A stretch of 64,000 nt of DNA from Paenibacillus vini (GCF_018403325.1 NZ_BOSL01000023.1:1-64000), one strand, 5' to 3'. Shown: positions 48,502-59,972, counted from the first letter of the stretch. The notes: generated by a model from the letters alone, not told the origin. A program made the numbers and translations.

Positions 48502-49041
48502 ATGGCAAGATTGAAAGAACGCTTTTTGAACGAAGTAACACCTGCTTTGATTCAAAAATTCAACTATACAACAGTAATGCAAGTGCCAAAAATCGAGAAG
48601 GTTGTCATCAACATGGGTGTAGGTGACGCAGTAGCTAACTCGAAGGTACTGGACTCCGCAGTAAGCGATATGCAGCTGATTGCAGGTCAAAAGCCGGTTA
48701 TCACTCGCGCTAAGAAATCTATCGCAGGTTTCAAACTCCGTGAGAACATGCCGATCGGCGTGAAGGTTACTCTTCGCGGCGAGCGCATGTACCATTTCCT
48801 CGACAAACTGTTCAACGTAACGCTTCCGCGTGTCCGTGACTTCCACGGCGTATCGACGAAAGCATTCGACGGACGCGGTAACTATACACTCGGCCTCAAG
48901 GAACAATTAATCTTCCCTGAAATCGAGTATGACCAAGTAGATAAAGTGCGCGGTATGGATATCGTTATCGTAACTACGGCAAAATCCGATGAAGAGTCCC
49001 GCGAATTGCTGGCCGGTCTCGGAATGCCATTTGCGAAGTAA
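48502..49041 (+). CDS. rplE: 50S ribosomal protein L5
   Basis: A 179-residue protein that binds 5S rRNA and contacts P-site tRNA. Motifs [15 protein letters not shown] and [15 protein letters not shown]-like (here [17 protein letters not shown]) are present. AAAGGAGGT precedes ATG 48502. Confidence 0.98.
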   Translation: MARLKERFLNEVTPALIQKFNYTTVMQVPKIEKVVINMGVGDAVANSKVLDSAVSDMQLIAGQKPVITRAKKSIAGFKLRENMPIGVKVTLRGERMYHFLDKLFNVTLPRVRDFHGVSTKAFDGRGNYTLGLKEQLIFPEIEYDQVDKVRGMDIVIVTTAKSDEESRELLAGLGMPFAK

Positions 49042-49090
49042 GAACGATTCGTTTCTTTTCTCCGAAACTATTTAGGAGGTGTCAGGCTAA

Positions 49091-49276
49091 GTGGCAAAAA
49101 CTTCGATGAAAGTTAAACAACAACGCACACCGAAATTCAAAGTACGGGCATACACCCGTTGTGAGCGTTGCGGTCGTCCACACTCGGTATTGCAGAAGTA
49201 CAAAATTTGCAGAATTTGCTTCCGTGAATTAGCTTATAAAGGCCAGATTCCTGGCGTGAAAAAAGCAAGCTGGTAA
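49091..49276 (+). CDS. rpsZ: 30S ribosomal protein S14, zinc type
   Basis: A 61-residue short S14. Zinc ligands C24/C27 and C40/C43 (CERCG and CRICF) show the zinc-dependent form. It starts at GTG 49091 after AGGAGGTG. A zinc-free paralogue, common in Bacillales, is not in the window. Confidence 0.96.
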   Translation: MAKTSMKVKQQRTPKFKVRAYTRCERCGRPHSVLQKYKICRICFRELAYKGQIPGVKKASW

Positions 49277-49307
49277 TCCATCAACAACGGGAAGGAGGTT
49301 TACACGT

Positions 49308-49706
49308 ATGACTATGTCAGATCCAATTGCAGATATGCTTACTCGTATTCGTAACGCGAACACTGTTCGCCACGAAACAGTAGAACTGCCTGCGTCCACG
49401 ATCAAAAAACAAATCGCTGAGATCTTGAAGCGTGAAGGTTTTATCCGTGATGCAGAATATATCGATGATAATAAACAAGGGATCATCCGTATTTTCTTGA
49501 AATACGGCCCTAACAACGAGCGCGTTATCTCGGGGTTGAAAAGAATCAGTAAGCCAGGCCTTCGCGTTTACACGAAGAGCAACGAAGTTCCTCGTGTCCT
49601 CGGCGGTTTGGGTATCGCGATTATCTCCACTTCTAAGGGAGTTATGACCGATAAAGAAGCTCGTCAGGCGAAAGCCGGCGGCGAAGTTGTCTGCTACGTT
49701 TGGTAA
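49308..49706 (+). CDS. rpsH: 30S ribosomal protein S8
   Basis: A 132-residue protein that binds the 16S central domain and, in E. coli, represses the spc operon. Starts at ATG 49308 ([16 protein letters not shown]), 9 nt after GGAGG; ATG 49314 is an alternative. The [15 protein letters not shown]-terminus is typical. Confidence 0.97.
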   Translation: MTMSDPIADMLTRIRNANTVRHETVELPASTIKKQIAEILKREGFIRDAEYIDDNKQGIIRIFLKYGPNNERVISGLKRISKPGLRVYTKSNEVPRVLGGLGIAIISTSKGVMTDKEARQAKAGGEVVCYVW

Positions 49707-49736
49707 TTAACGTCACAAAACAAGGAGGTGCAGCAA

Positions 49737-50279
49737 ATGTCTCGTATTGGTCGCAAACCAATTACAGTACCAAGTGGTGTGGATGTCACACTTGATCATA
49801 GCGTCATTACAGTGAAAGGGCCGAAAGGCACTTTGACTCGTGAGCTTCACAAGGATATGAAGGTAACCGTTCAAGACAATGAAATCGTGGTTGAACGTCC
49901 TTCCGACAATAAATTGCATCGCTCCCTGCATGGCACTACACGCAGTGTAGTAAGCAACATGGTGAGCGGGGTTACCGAAGGATTCACAAAAACCCTCGAA
50001 CTGGTTGGCGTTGGATACCGCGCAAGCAAATCCGGCGAGAAACTCGTTCTGAACGTGGGTTATTCCCACCCGGTTGAAATCACTCCGGAACCAGGTATCG
50101 CATTCGAAGTTCCTTCGAATACGAAAATCATCGTAAGCGGGATTAACAAAGAACGCGTAGGCGAATATGCTGCGAATATTCGTGCTGTTCGCGAGCCTGA
50201 GCCTTACAAAGGTAAAGGGATTAAGTACGAAGGCGAACGCATTATTCGTAAGGAAGGTAAAGCCGGTAAGAAGAAATAA
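49737..50279 (+). CDS. rplF: 50S ribosomal protein L6
   Basis: A 180-residue two-domain protein near the sarcin-ricin loop. It begins [17 protein letters not shown] at ATG 49737, following AAGGAGGTG. The C-terminal [15 protein letters not shown] motif is conserved. Confidence 0.98.
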   Translation: MSRIGRKPITVPSGVDVTLDHSVITVKGPKGTLTRELHKDMKVTVQDNEIVVERPSDNKLHRSLHGTTRSVVSNMVSGVTEGFTKTLELVGVGYRASKSGEKLVLNVGYSHPVEITPEPGIAFEVPSNTKIIVSGINKERVGEYAANIRAVREPEPYKGKGIKYEGERIIRKEGKAGKKK

Positions 50280-50362
50280 ACTTCTTCTTAGCGGGCTAAT
50301 CCTCCTAGCGTCTTGAATTGAACGGCTTGTGAAGGTAAACCGAAGGGAGTGAAATGGAAGTC

Positions 50363-50731
50363 ATGATTACAAAAGGCGATAAAAATAAAGCCCGTCTGAA
50401 AAGACATTTGCGTGTGCGGAAAAAAATCCAAGGAACGGCTGAACGTCCAAGACTTAACGTATACCGTTCTTCCAAACATATCTATGCTCAACTGATTGAC
50501 GATGTAGCTGGCGTAACGATCGCATCTGCTTCGACCATCGATAAAGAATTGAGCAGCGAAATCAGCAACGGCGGTAACGTGGAATCTGCACGTAAAGTCG
50601 GTGAACTGGTTGCAAAACGCGCCCAAGAAAAAGGCGTAAAAGGCATTGTATTCGACCGCGGTGGATATCTGTACCATGGACGTATTCAAGCGCTGGCTGA
50701 TGCAGCGCGCGAAGCAGGCCTTGAATTCTAA
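50363..50731 (+). CDS. rplR: 50S ribosomal protein L18
   Basis: A protein of about 122 residues that binds 5S rRNA. The [26 protein letters not shown] end is diagnostic. I use ATG 50363 ([15 protein letters not shown]) because homologues begin there; ATG 50354, three codons earlier, is also possible, and each has imperfect spacing from the AAGGGAG site. Confidence 0.95.
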   Translation: MITKGDKNKARLKRHLRVRKKIQGTAERPRLNVYRSSKHIYAQLIDDVAGVTIASASTIDKELSSEISNGGNVESARKVGELVAKRAQEKGVKGIVFDRGGYLYHGRIQALADAAREAGLEF

Positions 50732-50756
50732 AATATTTTAAAAGGAGGTTAACGAC

Positions 50757-51254
50757 TTGCGTGTAGATCCGAACACTTTAGAACTGACTGAAAGAGTTGT
50801 AAACATTAACCGCGTAGCTAAAGTAGTTAAAGGCGGACGCCGTTTTAGTTTCAGCGCACTCGTGGTTGTCGGCGACGGCAAAGGCTGGGTTGGCGCCGGT
50901 ATCGGCAAAGCAGGCGAAGTTCCAGATGCGATTCGCAAAGGAATTGAAGATGCTAAGAAAAATCTTGTGCATGTTCCACTCGTAGGAACGTCGATCCCTC
51001 ACCAAGTAGTTGGTCATTTCGGTGCTGGCCGTGTGCTTTTGAAACCAGCATCCGAAGGTACCGGGGTTATCGCTGGCGGTCCTGTTCGTGCCGTACTTGA
51101 ACTTGCAGGCGTTGGCGACATTTTGACAAAATCTTTAGGTTCTTCGAATTCCATCAACATGGTCAATGCGACTTTAGAGGGCTTGTCCCGCCTGAAGCGT
51201 GCTGAGGATGTTGCGAAATTACGCGGTAAATCCGTCGAAGAACTTCTCGGTTAA
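50757..51254 (+). CDS. rpsE: 30S ribosomal protein S5
   Basis: A 165-residue protein affecting decoding accuracy. It starts at TTG 50757 ([15 protein letters not shown]), 7 nt after AAAGGAGGT. The N-terminal dsRNA-binding-like domain has [24 protein letters not shown], the site of spectinomycin-resistance changes, here of normal sequence. Confidence 0.97.
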   Translation: MRVDPNTLELTERVVNINRVAKVVKGGRRFSFSALVVVGDGKGWVGAGIGKAGEVPDAIRKGIEDAKKNLVHVPLVGTSIPHQVVGHFGAGRVLLKPASEGTGVIAGGPVRAVLELAGVGDILTKSLGSSNSINMVNATLEGLSRLKRAEDVAKLRGKSVEELLG

Positions 51255-51266
51255 GGAGGGAATCTC

Positions 51267-51452
51267 ATGGCTAAACTGCAAATTACCCTCGTGCGTAGTT
51301 TGATCGGTCGTCCGGAGAACCAACGTACTACCGTAAAAACTTTGGGACTTCGCAAAATTAACCAATCCGTGGTTCACAACGATAGCCCTGCCATTCGTGG
51401 TATGGTTAATCAAGTAAGCCACTTGGTTGCGGTTCAAGAAATCGCCGAATAA
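51267..51452 (+). CDS. rpmD: 50S ribosomal protein L30
   Basis: A 61-residue protein, beginning [20 protein letters not shown], 12 nt after rpsE. AAGGAGGG precedes the ATG. Length is standard. Confidence 0.97.
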   Translation: MAKLQITLVRSLIGRPENQRTTVKTLGLRKINQSVVHNDSPAIRGMVNQVSHLVAVQEIAE

Positions 51453-51480
51453 TCCTAGCACTAGCTGCGAATCGTCGCAT

Positions 51481-51525
51481 TGAGCCCGCCTAGATAATCC
51501 GAGAACCGGATTATCGGCACGCTCA
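51481..51525 (+). promoter_or_regulatory. Large hairpin between rpmD and rplO
   Basis: A perfect 9-bp stem GATAATCCG/CGGATTATC with a 5-nt loop is extended by TGAGCCCGCC/GGCACGCTCA (8 of 10 paired), giving an almost continuous stem of about 20 bp. No T tract follows, so processing or control is more likely than termination. Confidence 0.55.
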
Positions 51526-51560
51526 AATGCCAAACAATAAATAAGGAGGTGCAACGAACG

Positions 51561-52001
51561 ATGAAGTTACATGAGCTCTCCCCAGCTCCTGGATCCCGCC
51601 AAGAACGCAAACGCGTAGGTCGCGGTACAGGTAGCGGTATGGGTAAAACATCTACGCGTGGTCACAAAGGTCAAAACGCTCGTTCCGGCGGTGGTGTACG
51701 TCCGGGCTTCGAAGGCGGACAAAACCCGTTGTATCGTCGCTTGCCAAAACGCGGATTTAACAATCCGACGCGGAAAGAGTACGCGATTGTGAACATCGAA
51801 GAACTGAACAGCTTTGAAGCGGGTACGGAAGTAACTCCTGAACTGTTGTTTGAACAAGGAATCGTGAAGAACGCAAAAAGCGGAATCAAGGTTCTTGGCA
51901 ACGGTGAAGTTACTGTCAAACTGACAGTTAAAGCGAATAAGTTCTCTCAATCTGCGGTAGAGAAAATCGAGGCTGCCGGCGGTAAAACCGAGGTGATCTA
52001 A
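51561..52001 (+). CDS. rplO: 50S ribosomal protein L15
   Basis: A 146-residue late-assembly protein. [22 protein letters not shown] begins at ATG 51561 after AAGGAGGTG. The glycine-rich [22 protein letters not shown] region is typical. Its stop overlaps the secY start (TAATG). Confidence 0.97.
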   Translation: MKLHELSPAPGSRQERKRVGRGTGSGMGKTSTRGHKGQNARSGGGVRPGFEGGQNPLYRRLPKRGFNNPTRKEYAIVNIEELNSFEAGTEVTPELLFEQGIVKNAKSGIKVLGNGEVTVKLTVKANKFSQSAVEKIEAAGGKTEVI

Positions 52002-53302
52002 TGTTTAAAACCATTAAGAACATTTGGCATGTTCAAGACCTGCGCAACCGTATTCTCTTCACACTGTTTATCTTCCTTATCTATCGGATCGGTTCGTTTG
52101 TTCCGGTTCCGGGTGTAGATACTTCGGTGTTTGAATCAATGGATAGTAATGCGGCGAATAATCTGTTCGGGCTTTTGAACACCTTCTCGGGCGGCGCACT
52201 CAAGAACTTCTCGATCTTTGCGCTCGGGATTATGCCGTACATTACGGCCTCCATTATTGTTCAGTTGCTCTCCATGGACGTCATTCCGAAATTCGCGGAA
52301 TGGGCGAAACAAGGCGAGCACGGTAAGAAGAAGATGGCTCAGGTTACCCGTTATGGTACGGTGATTTTGGCGATAATCCAGGCATTCGCTACGTCGGTCG
52401 GTTTTAACCGGATGTACAATGTCGAGATGGTGCCAAATGCAAGCTTTGCGGACTATCTGGTGATTGCGATTGTCTTGACAGCAGGTACGTCCTTCTTGAT
52501 GTGGCTGGGCGAACAGATCACGGAAAAAGGAATCGGTAACGGAATTTCACTGATTATCTTTGCCGGGATCGTTGCGGGGATTCCTTCGCAGATCCAAACG
52601 ATTTCCAAATCCGAGTTCATCGTGGAAGGTCAAGCCTTCATGAACGTGGTGAAGTCGATTGCAATCGTGCTTGTATGTGTTTTGATCGTTATTGGTGTTA
52701 TCTACATTCAACAAGCGATCCGGAAGATTCCGGTACAATACGCTAAACGGGTTGTAGGTAACAAAATGTACGGTGGCCAGAATACACATATTCCGCTCAA
52801 AATTAACGCAGCGGGTGTAATTCCGGTAATCTTTGCGGTTTCCTTGCTTCAGTTCCCTGCTGTGCTCGCCAGCTTTTGGTCGACGCATGCTTGGGCACAA
52901 TGGATTACTAAGAACCTGGCAACCAGCGCCCCGCTCGGCATGGTGCTTTATGTCGTCATGATCATCGGTTTCACATTCTTCTATACTTTCGTACAGATGA
53001 ACCCGCAGCAGATGGCTGACAACATGAAGAAGAACGGCGGATACATTCCGGGGATCCGTCCAGGAAAAACGACAGCGACTTATCTCACTCGGGTTTTGAC
53101 CCGTTTGACGATGACGGGTGCTATCTTCCTTGCGTTGATCTCGATCCTTCCAATGGGCCTTGGTGCATTGGCCGGACTGCCACAAAGCGTTCAAATCGGG
53201 GGTACTTCGATCCTGATCGTAATCGGTGTTGCACTGGATACGATGAAGACAATCGAAAGCCAATTGATCAAACGCCACTATAAAGGCTTTATCAATAAGT
53301 AA
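52001..53302 (+). CDS. secY: Preprotein translocase subunit SecY
   Basis: A 433-residue channel protein with ten predicted membrane helices. The plug-adjacent first periplasmic loop, ALGIMPYITASIIVQLL and the C-terminal QVGGTSILIVIGVALDT-like (here VQIGGTSILIVIGVALDT) segments are visible. It forms the Sec channel with secE (24014). Translation is coupled to rplO by a one-base overlap. Confidence 0.97.
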   Translation: MFKTIKNIWHVQDLRNRILFTLFIFLIYRIGSFVPVPGVDTSVFESMDSNAANNLFGLLNTFSGGALKNFSIFALGIMPYITASIIVQLLSMDVIPKFAEWAKQGEHGKKKMAQVTRYGTVILAIIQAFATSVGFNRMYNVEMVPNASFADYLVIAIVLTAGTSFLMWLGEQITEKGIGNGISLIIFAGIVAGIPSQIQTISKSEFIVEGQAFMNVVKSIAIVLVCVLIVIGVIYIQQAIRKIPVQYAKRVVGNKMYGGQNTHIPLKINAAGVIPVIFAVSLLQFPAVLASFWSTHAWAQWITKNLATSAPLGMVLYVVMIIGFTFFYTFVQMNPQQMADNMKKNGGYIPGIRPGKTTATYLTRVLTRLTMTGAIFLALISILPMGLGALAGLPQSVQIGGTSILIVIGVALDTMKTIESQLIKRHYKGFINK

Positions 53303-53334
53303 GCGATAGGTTCCAGGTACGAGCTCGATTCTGA

Positions 53335-54042
<708 letters not shown>

Positions 54043-54046
54043 CTTA

Positions 54047-54799
54047 ATGATCATTTGTAAATCCGAAAGTGAACTGGGCTTCATGAGAGAAGCGGGGCGA
54101 ATCGTAGCGGAAACGCATAGGCTCATAGCTCAATCGATTGAGCCTGGAATTACGACGGGGGAACTCGATCAAATCGCCGACAAATTCATTCGCAGTCAAA
54201 ACGCTGTGCCGTCTTTCAAAGGTTATAACGGTTTTCCTTACAGCATTTGCGCTTCGGTCAACGAAGAATTGGTACATGGATTTCCCGGCAAACGCAAATT
54301 GAACGAAGGCGACATCATCACCCTTGACATTGGCGCCGAATATCGCGGTTACCACGGTGATTCGGCTTGGACTTATCCGGTCGGGACTATATCTGATGAA
54401 GCCAAACGGCTTCTGGAAGTTACCGAAGGATCTCTCTATGCAGGCCTTGCACTTGTCAAACCTGATGTACGCTTGTACACCATTTCGCATGCGATCCAGC
54501 AGTTTATCGAAGATGCGGGATTCTCGGTGGTTCGGGAATATGTCGGTCACGGCATAGGAACAGAGCTTCATGAAGAACCGCAAATTCCGAATTACGGCAC
54601 ACCGGATCGTGGGCCGCGGTTGAAACCCGGCATGGTGCTGGCGATCGAACCGATGGTCAACGCCGGTACGCGGTATGTGAGAACGTTGGAAGATGATTGG
54701 ACAGTCGTTACCGTTGACGGTTCCTTGTGCGCTCATTTTGAGCATACGGTGGCAGTTACGGCTGACGGACTGGAAATTCTCACGAAGCTGGATGCGTAG
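54047..54799 (+). CDS. map: Type I methionine aminopeptidase
   Basis: A 250-residue dinuclear metalloenzyme that removes initiator methionine. Metal ligands sit in [15 protein letters not shown] (two aspartates), the GHGIG histidine, and two glutamates in AIEPMVN and [11 protein letters not shown] 54047 is 4 nt after adk. An NTE zinc-finger extension is absent, so this is the short bacterial form. Confidence 0.97.
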   Translation: MIICKSESELGFMREAGRIVAETHRLIAQSIEPGITTGELDQIADKFIRSQNAVPSFKGYNGFPYSICASVNEELVHGFPGKRKLNEGDIITLDIGAEYRGYHGDSAWTYPVGTISDEAKRLLEVTEGSLYAGLALVKPDVRLYTISHAIQQFIEDAGFSVVREYVGHGIGTELHEEPQIPNYGTPDRGPRLKPGMVLAIEPMVNAGTRYVRTLEDDWTVVTVDGSLCAHFEHTVAVTADGLEILTKLDA

Positions 54800-54802
54800 G
54801 TG

Positions 54803-55117
54803 ATGAAGGTGAAACACCATCCAGAGCCTCAAGTTGGCCAAATCGTGAAAACACTGAGGGGTAGAGACGCAGGTACCGTTTATGTGATCATCGGGATTGT
54901 GGATGAAAGATTCGTACTTATTGCGGATGGGGACAAACGAAAGTTTGACCAGCCTAAACGGAAAAATTTACAGCATCTCGAGCTTCAGTCGATGATCAGC
55001 AGCGAAGTAGTTCATAGTTTGCAAGAAAGCGGTCGGGTAACGAACGGGAAATTGCGCTATGCAGTGAACGTATATATGGAATCCGCCAACTCAAACGCCG
55101 AAGAGAAAGGAGAATGA
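54803..55117 (+). CDS. KOW-domain RNA-binding protein (L14e-like)
   Basis: A protein of about 104 residues with an N-terminal KOW/SH3-like domain: [46 protein letters not shown]. The small gene is in the conserved map-infA interval of Bacillales (ybzG position), but its role is not known. The start is uncertain between GTG 54800 and ATG 54803, both abutting the map stop. Its end overlaps the infA ribosome binding site. Confidence 0.85.
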   Translation: MKVKHHPEPQVGQIVKTLRGRDAGTVYVIIGIVDERFVLIADGDKRKFDQPKRKNLQHLELQSMISSEVVHSLQESGRVTNGKLRYAVNVYMESANSNAEEKGE

Positions 55118-55119
55118 CA

Positions 55120-55335
55120 GTGGCCAAGGAAGATGTTATTGAAGTTGAAGGTACGGTTATCGAACCGTTGCCTAATGCTACTTTTAGAGTAGAGCTTGAG
55201 AACGGTCATCAAATTCTCGCGCATGTTTCCGGGAAATTGCGGATGCACTTTATCCGGATCCTGACGGGAGACAAAGTGGTTGTTCAATTGTCACCTTATG
55301 ACCTTAGTAAAGGTCGTATTACGTACCGCAAATAG
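55120..55335 (+). CDS. infA: Translation initiation factor IF-1
   Basis: A 71-residue OB-fold factor that blocks the A site during initiation. It starts at GTG 55120 ([20 protein letters not shown]), 7 nt after GGAG; the ATG at 55114 would add two residues and overlaps the previous stop. The [20 protein letters not shown] core is standard. Confidence 0.96.
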   Translation: MAKEDVIEVEGTVIEPLPNATFRVELENGHQILAHVSGKLRMHFIRILTGDKVVVQLSPYDLSKGRITYRK

Positions 55336-55391
55336 ATTCCAATACCATTTGGAACAGTTTTATGTTATGATATTCAGGTTGAGTAATTTAA

Positions 55392-55601
<210 letters not shown>

Positions 55602-55621
55602 AGAAGGGGGTGTAGCGTAAA

Positions 55622-55990
55622 ATGGCACGTATAGCTGGTGTGGATTTGCCACGTGATAAACGCGTTGAGATCGCCTTAACTTACATTTTCGGAATCGGTA
55701 AAACGACTTCTCAGAAAATCCTGTCTGAAACAGGCATCAGTGCGAACACTCGTGTTCGTGACTTGACGGAAGATGAGGTTAGCAAACTACGCGAAACGAT
55801 CGACAAGACGGTCAAGGTTGAAGGTGACCTTCGTCGTGAAATTTCCTTAAATATTAAGCGTCTGATTGAAATCGGCTGCTACCGCGGTGTTCGTCATCGT
55901 CGTGGATTGCCGGTTCGTGGACAACGTACTAAAACGAATGCCCGTACTCGTAAGGGTCCTCGTCGTACTGTAGCGAACAAGAAGAAATAA
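55622..55990 (+). CDS. rpsM: 30S ribosomal protein S13
   Basis: A 122-residue head protein that bridges the subunits. [22 protein letters not shown] and the [20 protein letters not shown] tail are diagnostic. GAAGGGGGTG lies upstream. Confidence 0.98.
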   Translation: MARIAGVDLPRDKRVEIALTYIFGIGKTTSQKILSETGISANTRVRDLTEDEVSKLRETIDKTVKVEGDLRREISLNIKRLIEIGCYRGVRHRRGLPVRGQRTKTNARTRKGPRRTVANKKK

Positions 55991-56009
55991 GAAGGGGGGA
56001 TAACAGACA

Positions 56010-56405
56010 ATGGCTAAACCAAAAAAAGTCGTACGTACTAAACGTCGTGACCGCAAAAATATTGAAACTGGTGTGGCACATATCCGCTCCACCTTCAACA
56101 ATACGATCGTTACAATTACGGATCCGCACGGCAACGCAATTTCCTGGGCAAGCTCCGGCGGCCTTGGATTCAAAGGTTCCCGTAAATCCACTCCGTTCGC
56201 CGCTCAAATGGCAGCGGAATCGGCTGCAAAAGCAGCTATGGAACATGGCATGAAGAGCGTCGAAGTTATGGTTAAAGGTCCTGGAGCCGGTCGTGAAGCC
56301 GCTATCCGCTCCTTGCAAGCTGCAGGCCTCGAAGTTAACATGATTAAAGACGTAACTCCGATTCCTCATAACGGTTGCCGTCCTCCGAAACGCCGTCGTG
56401 TATAA
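56010..56405 (+). CDS. rpsK: 30S ribosomal protein S11
   Basis: A 131-residue platform protein. It contains the [36 protein letters not shown] signature and ends [20 protein letters not shown] precedes ATG 56010. Confidence 0.98.
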   Translation: MAKPKKVVRTKRRDRKNIETGVAHIRSTFNNTIVTITDPHGNAISWASSGGLGFKGSRKSTPFAAQMAAESAAKAAMEHGMKSVEVMVKGPGAGREAAIRSLQAAGLEVNMIKDVTPIPHNGCRPPKRRRV

Positions 56406-56535
56406 TGAAGCCGCCTCTAGTGTGGTATAACAACAGCATATGTTGGTAACAATGGTTGTTTAGGCATACTACATGATAGACTTCAGAAAACATGACAGTT
56501 TCTAAGGAACGACGTTTTGAAGGAGGGGTAATTTC

Positions 56536-57480
56536 GTGATAGAAATCGAAAAGCCGAAAATCGAGACCGTAGACGTTAACGATGAAGGCACCTATGGGAA
56601 ATTTGTAGTAGAACCACTTGAGCGTGGATATGGCACAACACTGGGCAACTCGCTTCGCCGGATTTTGCTCTCTTCTCTGCCGGGTGCTGCGGTAACCTCG
56701 GTCCAAATCGATGGTGTTCTGCATGAATTCGCGACTATTCCGGGCGTAATGGAAGACGTCACGGAAATCATCCTGAATCTGAAGGCACTTTCGCTCAAAA
56801 TCCACTCCGATGAAGAGAAAATTCTCGAAATCGATGCGGAAGGCGAAGGGGTCATCACTGCAGGTGATATCCGTGCCGACAGCGACGTAGAAATTCTGAA
56901 TCCGGATTTGCATATTGCAACGCTTGAACCGGGTTCGAGACTCCACATGCGCATCTATGCCGGCCGCGGTCGCGGTTATGTTCAGGCAGATAAGAACAAA
57001 CGTGATGATCAACCAATTGGTGTCATTCCCGTTGACTCGATCTATACCCCGATTGCTCGCGTCAATTACGTTGTAGAGAATACACGTGTTGGCCAAGTGA
57101 CCAATTATGACAAGCTCACGCTTGAAGTATGGACCGATGGCAGCATTAGACCTGAAGAAGCGGTTAGTCTCGGTGCTAAGATTTTGACTGAGCATCTCTT
57201 CCTGTTCGTGGGTCTCACGGACGAAGCGAAGGACGCGGAAATCATGGTCGAAAAGGAAGAAGACAAAAAAGAGAAAGTGCTTGAAATGACGATTGAAGAG
57301 CTCGATCTCTCCGTCCGTTCCTATAACTGCCTCAAACGTGCCGGTATCAACACGGTACAAGAGCTCACTACCAAAACTGAAGAAGATATGATGAAAGTCC
57401 GGAACCTCGGACGCAAATCTTTGGAAGAAGTGCAAGAGAAGCTCGAAGAGCTTGGTTTGGGCCTACGTACGGAAGAATAG
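56536..57480 (+). CDS. rpoA: DNA-directed RNA polymerase subunit alpha
   Basis: A 314-residue assembly platform subunit. The N-terminal domain includes [25 protein letters not shown]; the C-terminal domain (about 245-314) has the helix-hairpin-helix residues of [22 protein letters not shown] that contact UP elements and activators. It starts at GTG 56536 after AAGGAGGGG. Confidence 0.98.
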   Translation: MIEIEKPKIETVDVNDEGTYGKFVVEPLERGYGTTLGNSLRRILLSSLPGAAVTSVQIDGVLHEFATIPGVMEDVTEIILNLKALSLKIHSDEEKILEIDAEGEGVITAGDIRADSDVEILNPDLHIATLEPGSRLHMRIYAGRGRGYVQADKNKRDDQPIGVIPVDSIYTPIARVNYVVENTRVGQVTNYDKLTLEVWTDGSIRPEEAVSLGAKILTEHLFLFVGLTDEAKDAEIMVEKEEDKKEKVLEMTIEELDLSVRSYNCLKRAGINTVQELTTKTEEDMMKVRNLGRKSLEEVQEKLEELGLGLRTEE

Positions 57481-57515
57481 ACTGTTTAATCGTTCTAGCG
57501 AAGGAGGGAAAACTC

Positions 57516-57881
57516 ATGGCATACCAAAAGTTGGGCCGCGATTCCAGTGCGCGTAAAGCTTTGTTCCGCGATCTGGTAACGGACCTGTTCTTATACGAAC
57601 GCATCCAAACGACTGAGGCTAAGGCGAAAGAAGTTCGTTCTATCGCCGAGAAGCTGATCACCAAAGCTAAGCGTGGAGATCTGCATGCCCGTCGTCAAGT
57701 TGCTGCTTATGTTCGCCGCGAATCGATCGATGGTGAAACTGACGCAATCCAAAAGCTGTTCTCGGAGCTGGCTACTCGCTATTCCGAGCGTCCAGGCGGA
57801 TACACTCGTATCATGAAACTGGGACCGCGCCGCGGTGACTCTGCCCCTATGGTTTACTTGGAACTGGTAGACCGGGCTTAA
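57516..57881 (+). CDS. rplQ: 50S ribosomal protein L17
   Basis: A 121-residue tunnel-exit protein. [20 protein letters not shown] and the [20 protein letters not shown] segment are typical. AAGGAGGG precedes the ATG. A terminator follows and closes the ribosomal block. Confidence 0.98.
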   Translation: MAYQKLGRDSSARKALFRDLVTDLFLYERIQTTEAKAKEVRSIAEKLITKAKRGDLHARRQVAAYVRRESIDGETDAIQKLFSELATRYSERPGGYTRIMKLGPRRGDSAPMVYLELVDRA

Positions 57882-57910
57882 TTTTCGGGGAAGCTCCCCA
57901 ACCACAGTGA

Positions 57911-57956
57911 AACTCTCTGACGGCTCGCCGCATTAGGCTTGGCTTAGGAGAGTTTT
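57911..57956 (+). terminator. Terminator after rplQ
   Basis: AACTCTC...GAGAGTT forms the base of a hairpin with G+C-rich pairing inside, followed by TTTTTCTTTT. Confidence 0.8.
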
Positions 57957-58008
57957 TCTTTTGGGTTTGACGGGAGTGAAACTTTTATTAGGCTGGAAGG
58001 AGGGCTGC

Positions 58009-58821
58009 ATGTTGCGCAATTTACTGATGACCCTCAGTTATGATGGGACCCGATATTTTGGATTTCAGACGCAGCCTGATGGGAACACGGTACAAGATCA
58101 GCTCGAAGCCGCTATCCGTCAGTTAACGGGGGAAGAAGTGAAAATCCATGGATCAGGACGGACGGATGCCGGAGTCCATGCCCGTGGGCAAACCTTTCAC
58201 TTTCAAACGTCTTCGCAAATTCCGGTAGAAAGATGGCGTCACGCTTTGAACGGACGTCTTCCTTACGATATTCGGATCACCGATGCAGTGGAGGTGCCTC
58301 TAGAGTTTCACTCCAGACGCTCTGCCAAACGCAAAACGTATCGGTATTCAATTAACGGAAACAGGGTCTTTGATGTGTTCGAGCAGCCGTATCAACTGCA
58401 TCATCCCGGTTACCTCGATGTTATGGCGATGAGGGAGGGTTTGGCTTATTTAATTGGAACCCATGATTATACGTCATTCGCTTCCCGACATTCGACCAAG
58501 CAAAGTCATGTAAGAACGATTTATGAGGCCAGGATCGAGGTAGACCCCGGTAAAGAGGGGGCCGGATCTCATGAGCAGGGGATTATCCATATCTATATTA
58601 CCGGCAATGGCTTTCTGCAGCATATGGTGAGAATCATAGTGGGGACGCTGCTGCAAGTAGGAGAAGGGAAACGTCTTCCTGAGGAGATGGGCCGCATTCT
58701 GGAGGCTAAAGACCGGGCTGCTGCCGGCCCGACGGCCGAAAGTAAAGGCTTAATGCTGTGGAAAGTGGAGTATAATGAGCTTCGGGATTTTCTTGCAGTA
58801 TCGGATAACACATTATCATAG
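58009..58821 (+). CDS. truA: tRNA pseudouridine synthase A (positions 38-40)
   Basis: A 270-residue enzyme that makes pseudouridine 38-40 in the anticodon arm. The catalytic aspartate is D53 in GSGRTDAGVHARGQ, and YDGTRYFGFQTQP opens the fold. ATG 58009 follows GGAAGGAGGG; a frame from 57961 has weaker support. In B. subtilis three ECF transporter genes lie between rplQ and truA; here there is only a terminator. Confidence 0.95.
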   Translation: MLRNLLMTLSYDGTRYFGFQTQPDGNTVQDQLEAAIRQLTGEEVKIHGSGRTDAGVHARGQTFHFQTSSQIPVERWRHALNGRLPYDIRITDAVEVPLEFHSRRSAKRKTYRYSINGNRVFDVFEQPYQLHHPGYLDVMAMREGLAYLIGTHDYTSFASRHSTKQSHVRTIYEARIEVDPGKEGAGSHEQGIIHIYITGNGFLQHMVRIIVGTLLQVGEGKRLPEEMGRILEAKDRAAAGPTAESKGLMLWKVEYNELRDFLAVSDNTLS

Positions 58822-58937
58822 GGAAGATATGTCTTTTTAACGAAACCGCCATTGTTTTCATACGTAACAAAACAGAAGTGCAAAAATTATTAGAGGAATT
58901 AAACTCTATAAACGAACCTTAGGAGGGCGAATACCCA

Positions 58938-59267
58938 ATGAAGTGTCCAGTTTGCAATGATGTTCGTATGAGAGAAGTCGAGAAAGACGGTGTTTTGATC
59001 GATGTGTGTCCGGATTGCAAGGGTGTCTGGTTAGATCGTGGAGAACTGGAGAAGCTGATGAGCGAGATCCGGGAGATCCGGCCTGCGTTCAATGAATGGT
59101 ATGATCGCCATGACGATGGACATGCATATGAACAAAGAGAGAAAGATTATCGTAACCCGGATCCGAGAATTCAGCAGCAAGGCTACAAGCAGGGATATCC
59201 GCAGGGTCATTATAAGCATAAGAAGAAGAAATCCGTCCTGGATGTATTCGGAGATCTTTTCGATTAA
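58938..59267 (+). CDS. Zinc-ribbon (TFIIB-type) protein
   Basis: A 109-residue protein. The N-terminal ribbon MKCPVC...VCPDCKGVWLDRGELEKL (C3, C6, C24, C27) is the zf-TFIIB domain with the conserved GVWLDRGEL motif. The middle is rich in Gln, Tyr, Gly and His (QQQGYKQGYPQGHYKH), and a lysine run (KHKKKK) precedes a short acidic tail. Function is unknown. AGGAGGG precedes ATG 58938. It stands between truA and rplM. Confidence 0.85.
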   Translation: MKCPVCNDVRMREVEKDGVLIDVCPDCKGVWLDRGELEKLMSEIREIRPAFNEWYDRHDDGHAYEQREKDYRNPDPRIQQQGYKQGYPQGHYKHKKKKSVLDVFGDLFD

Positions 59268-59294
59268 AACTTCGTATTGCTTATGAAAAAATAC

Positions 59295-59323
59295 TTGCAC
59301 ATGTACCACCGATCCTGTAAAAT
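59295..59323 (+). promoter_or_regulatory. Promoter of rplM-rpsI
   Basis: TTGCAC (59295-59300), 17 bp, TAAAAT (59318-59323). Confidence 0.7.
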
Positions 59324-59408
59324 AAAAGTTGTGTTTTCTTAACGGCTATCCCACAGCCCCCAGTTGAGAAGACCATCTAACAAAGCTTTACAACATTAAA
59401 CAAGCAAA

Positions 59409-59469
59409 TAAAACGATGACAGATAAATGGCGGGAAGCGGTCACGGAACCCGAAGGCCAGATCGTTTTA
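59409..59469 (+). promoter_or_regulatory. L13 leader-like RNA element
   Basis: TAAAACGAT (59409-59417) and ATCGTTTTA (59461-59469) are perfectly complementary and enclose a G-rich domain just before rplM. Position and size match the autoregulatory L13 leader of Firmicutes, but I could not check it against the covariance model. Confidence 0.5.
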
Positions 59470-59514
59470 CGCTTCTAAGAACCATTTCGAACGAGAATGA
59501 AGGAGGATCTTTTC

Positions 59515-59952
59515 ATGCGTACCACCTATATGGCGAAGCCAAGTGAAGTTGAGCGCAACTGGCATATCATTGATGCCGAAGGCAAAACGCTGGGCCGTTT
59601 GGCAAGCGAAGCCGCTGCTCTGATCCGCGGCAAACACAAACCACAATTCACTCCACACGTTGACGGCGGCGACTTCGTTGTTGTTATCAACGCTGAGAAA
59701 ATTGCTTTGACTGGTAAGAAGATGGAAAACAAGAAATACTATCGTCACTCCCTGCATCCAGGCGGTCTGAAAGTGACAGTTGCTAAGGATCTCTTGAGAA
59801 CTAAACCAGAACGTGTAATCGAATCTGCTGTACACGGCATGCTGCCTAAAACTCGTCAAGGCGAGAAAATGAAGCTGAGACTGAAAGTCTATGCCGGCAC
59901 AGAGCATCCACATGCAGCACAAAAACCTGAAGTTTACGAACTTCGCGGATAA
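59515..59952 (+). CDS. rplM: 50S ribosomal protein L13
   Basis: A 145-residue early-assembly protein. [21 protein letters not shown] begins at ATG 59515 after AAGGAGGA. The [21 protein letters not shown] segment is conserved. rpsI follows after 20 nt. Confidence 0.98.
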   Translation: MRTTYMAKPSEVERNWHIIDAEGKTLGRLASEAAALIRGKHKPQFTPHVDGGDFVVVINAEKIALTGKKMENKKYYRHSLHPGGLKVTVAKDLLRTKPERVIESAVHGMLPKTRQGEKMKLRLKVYAGTEHPHAAQKPEVYELRG

Positions 59953-59972
59953 TTAAAAGGGAGGACAGTTTC

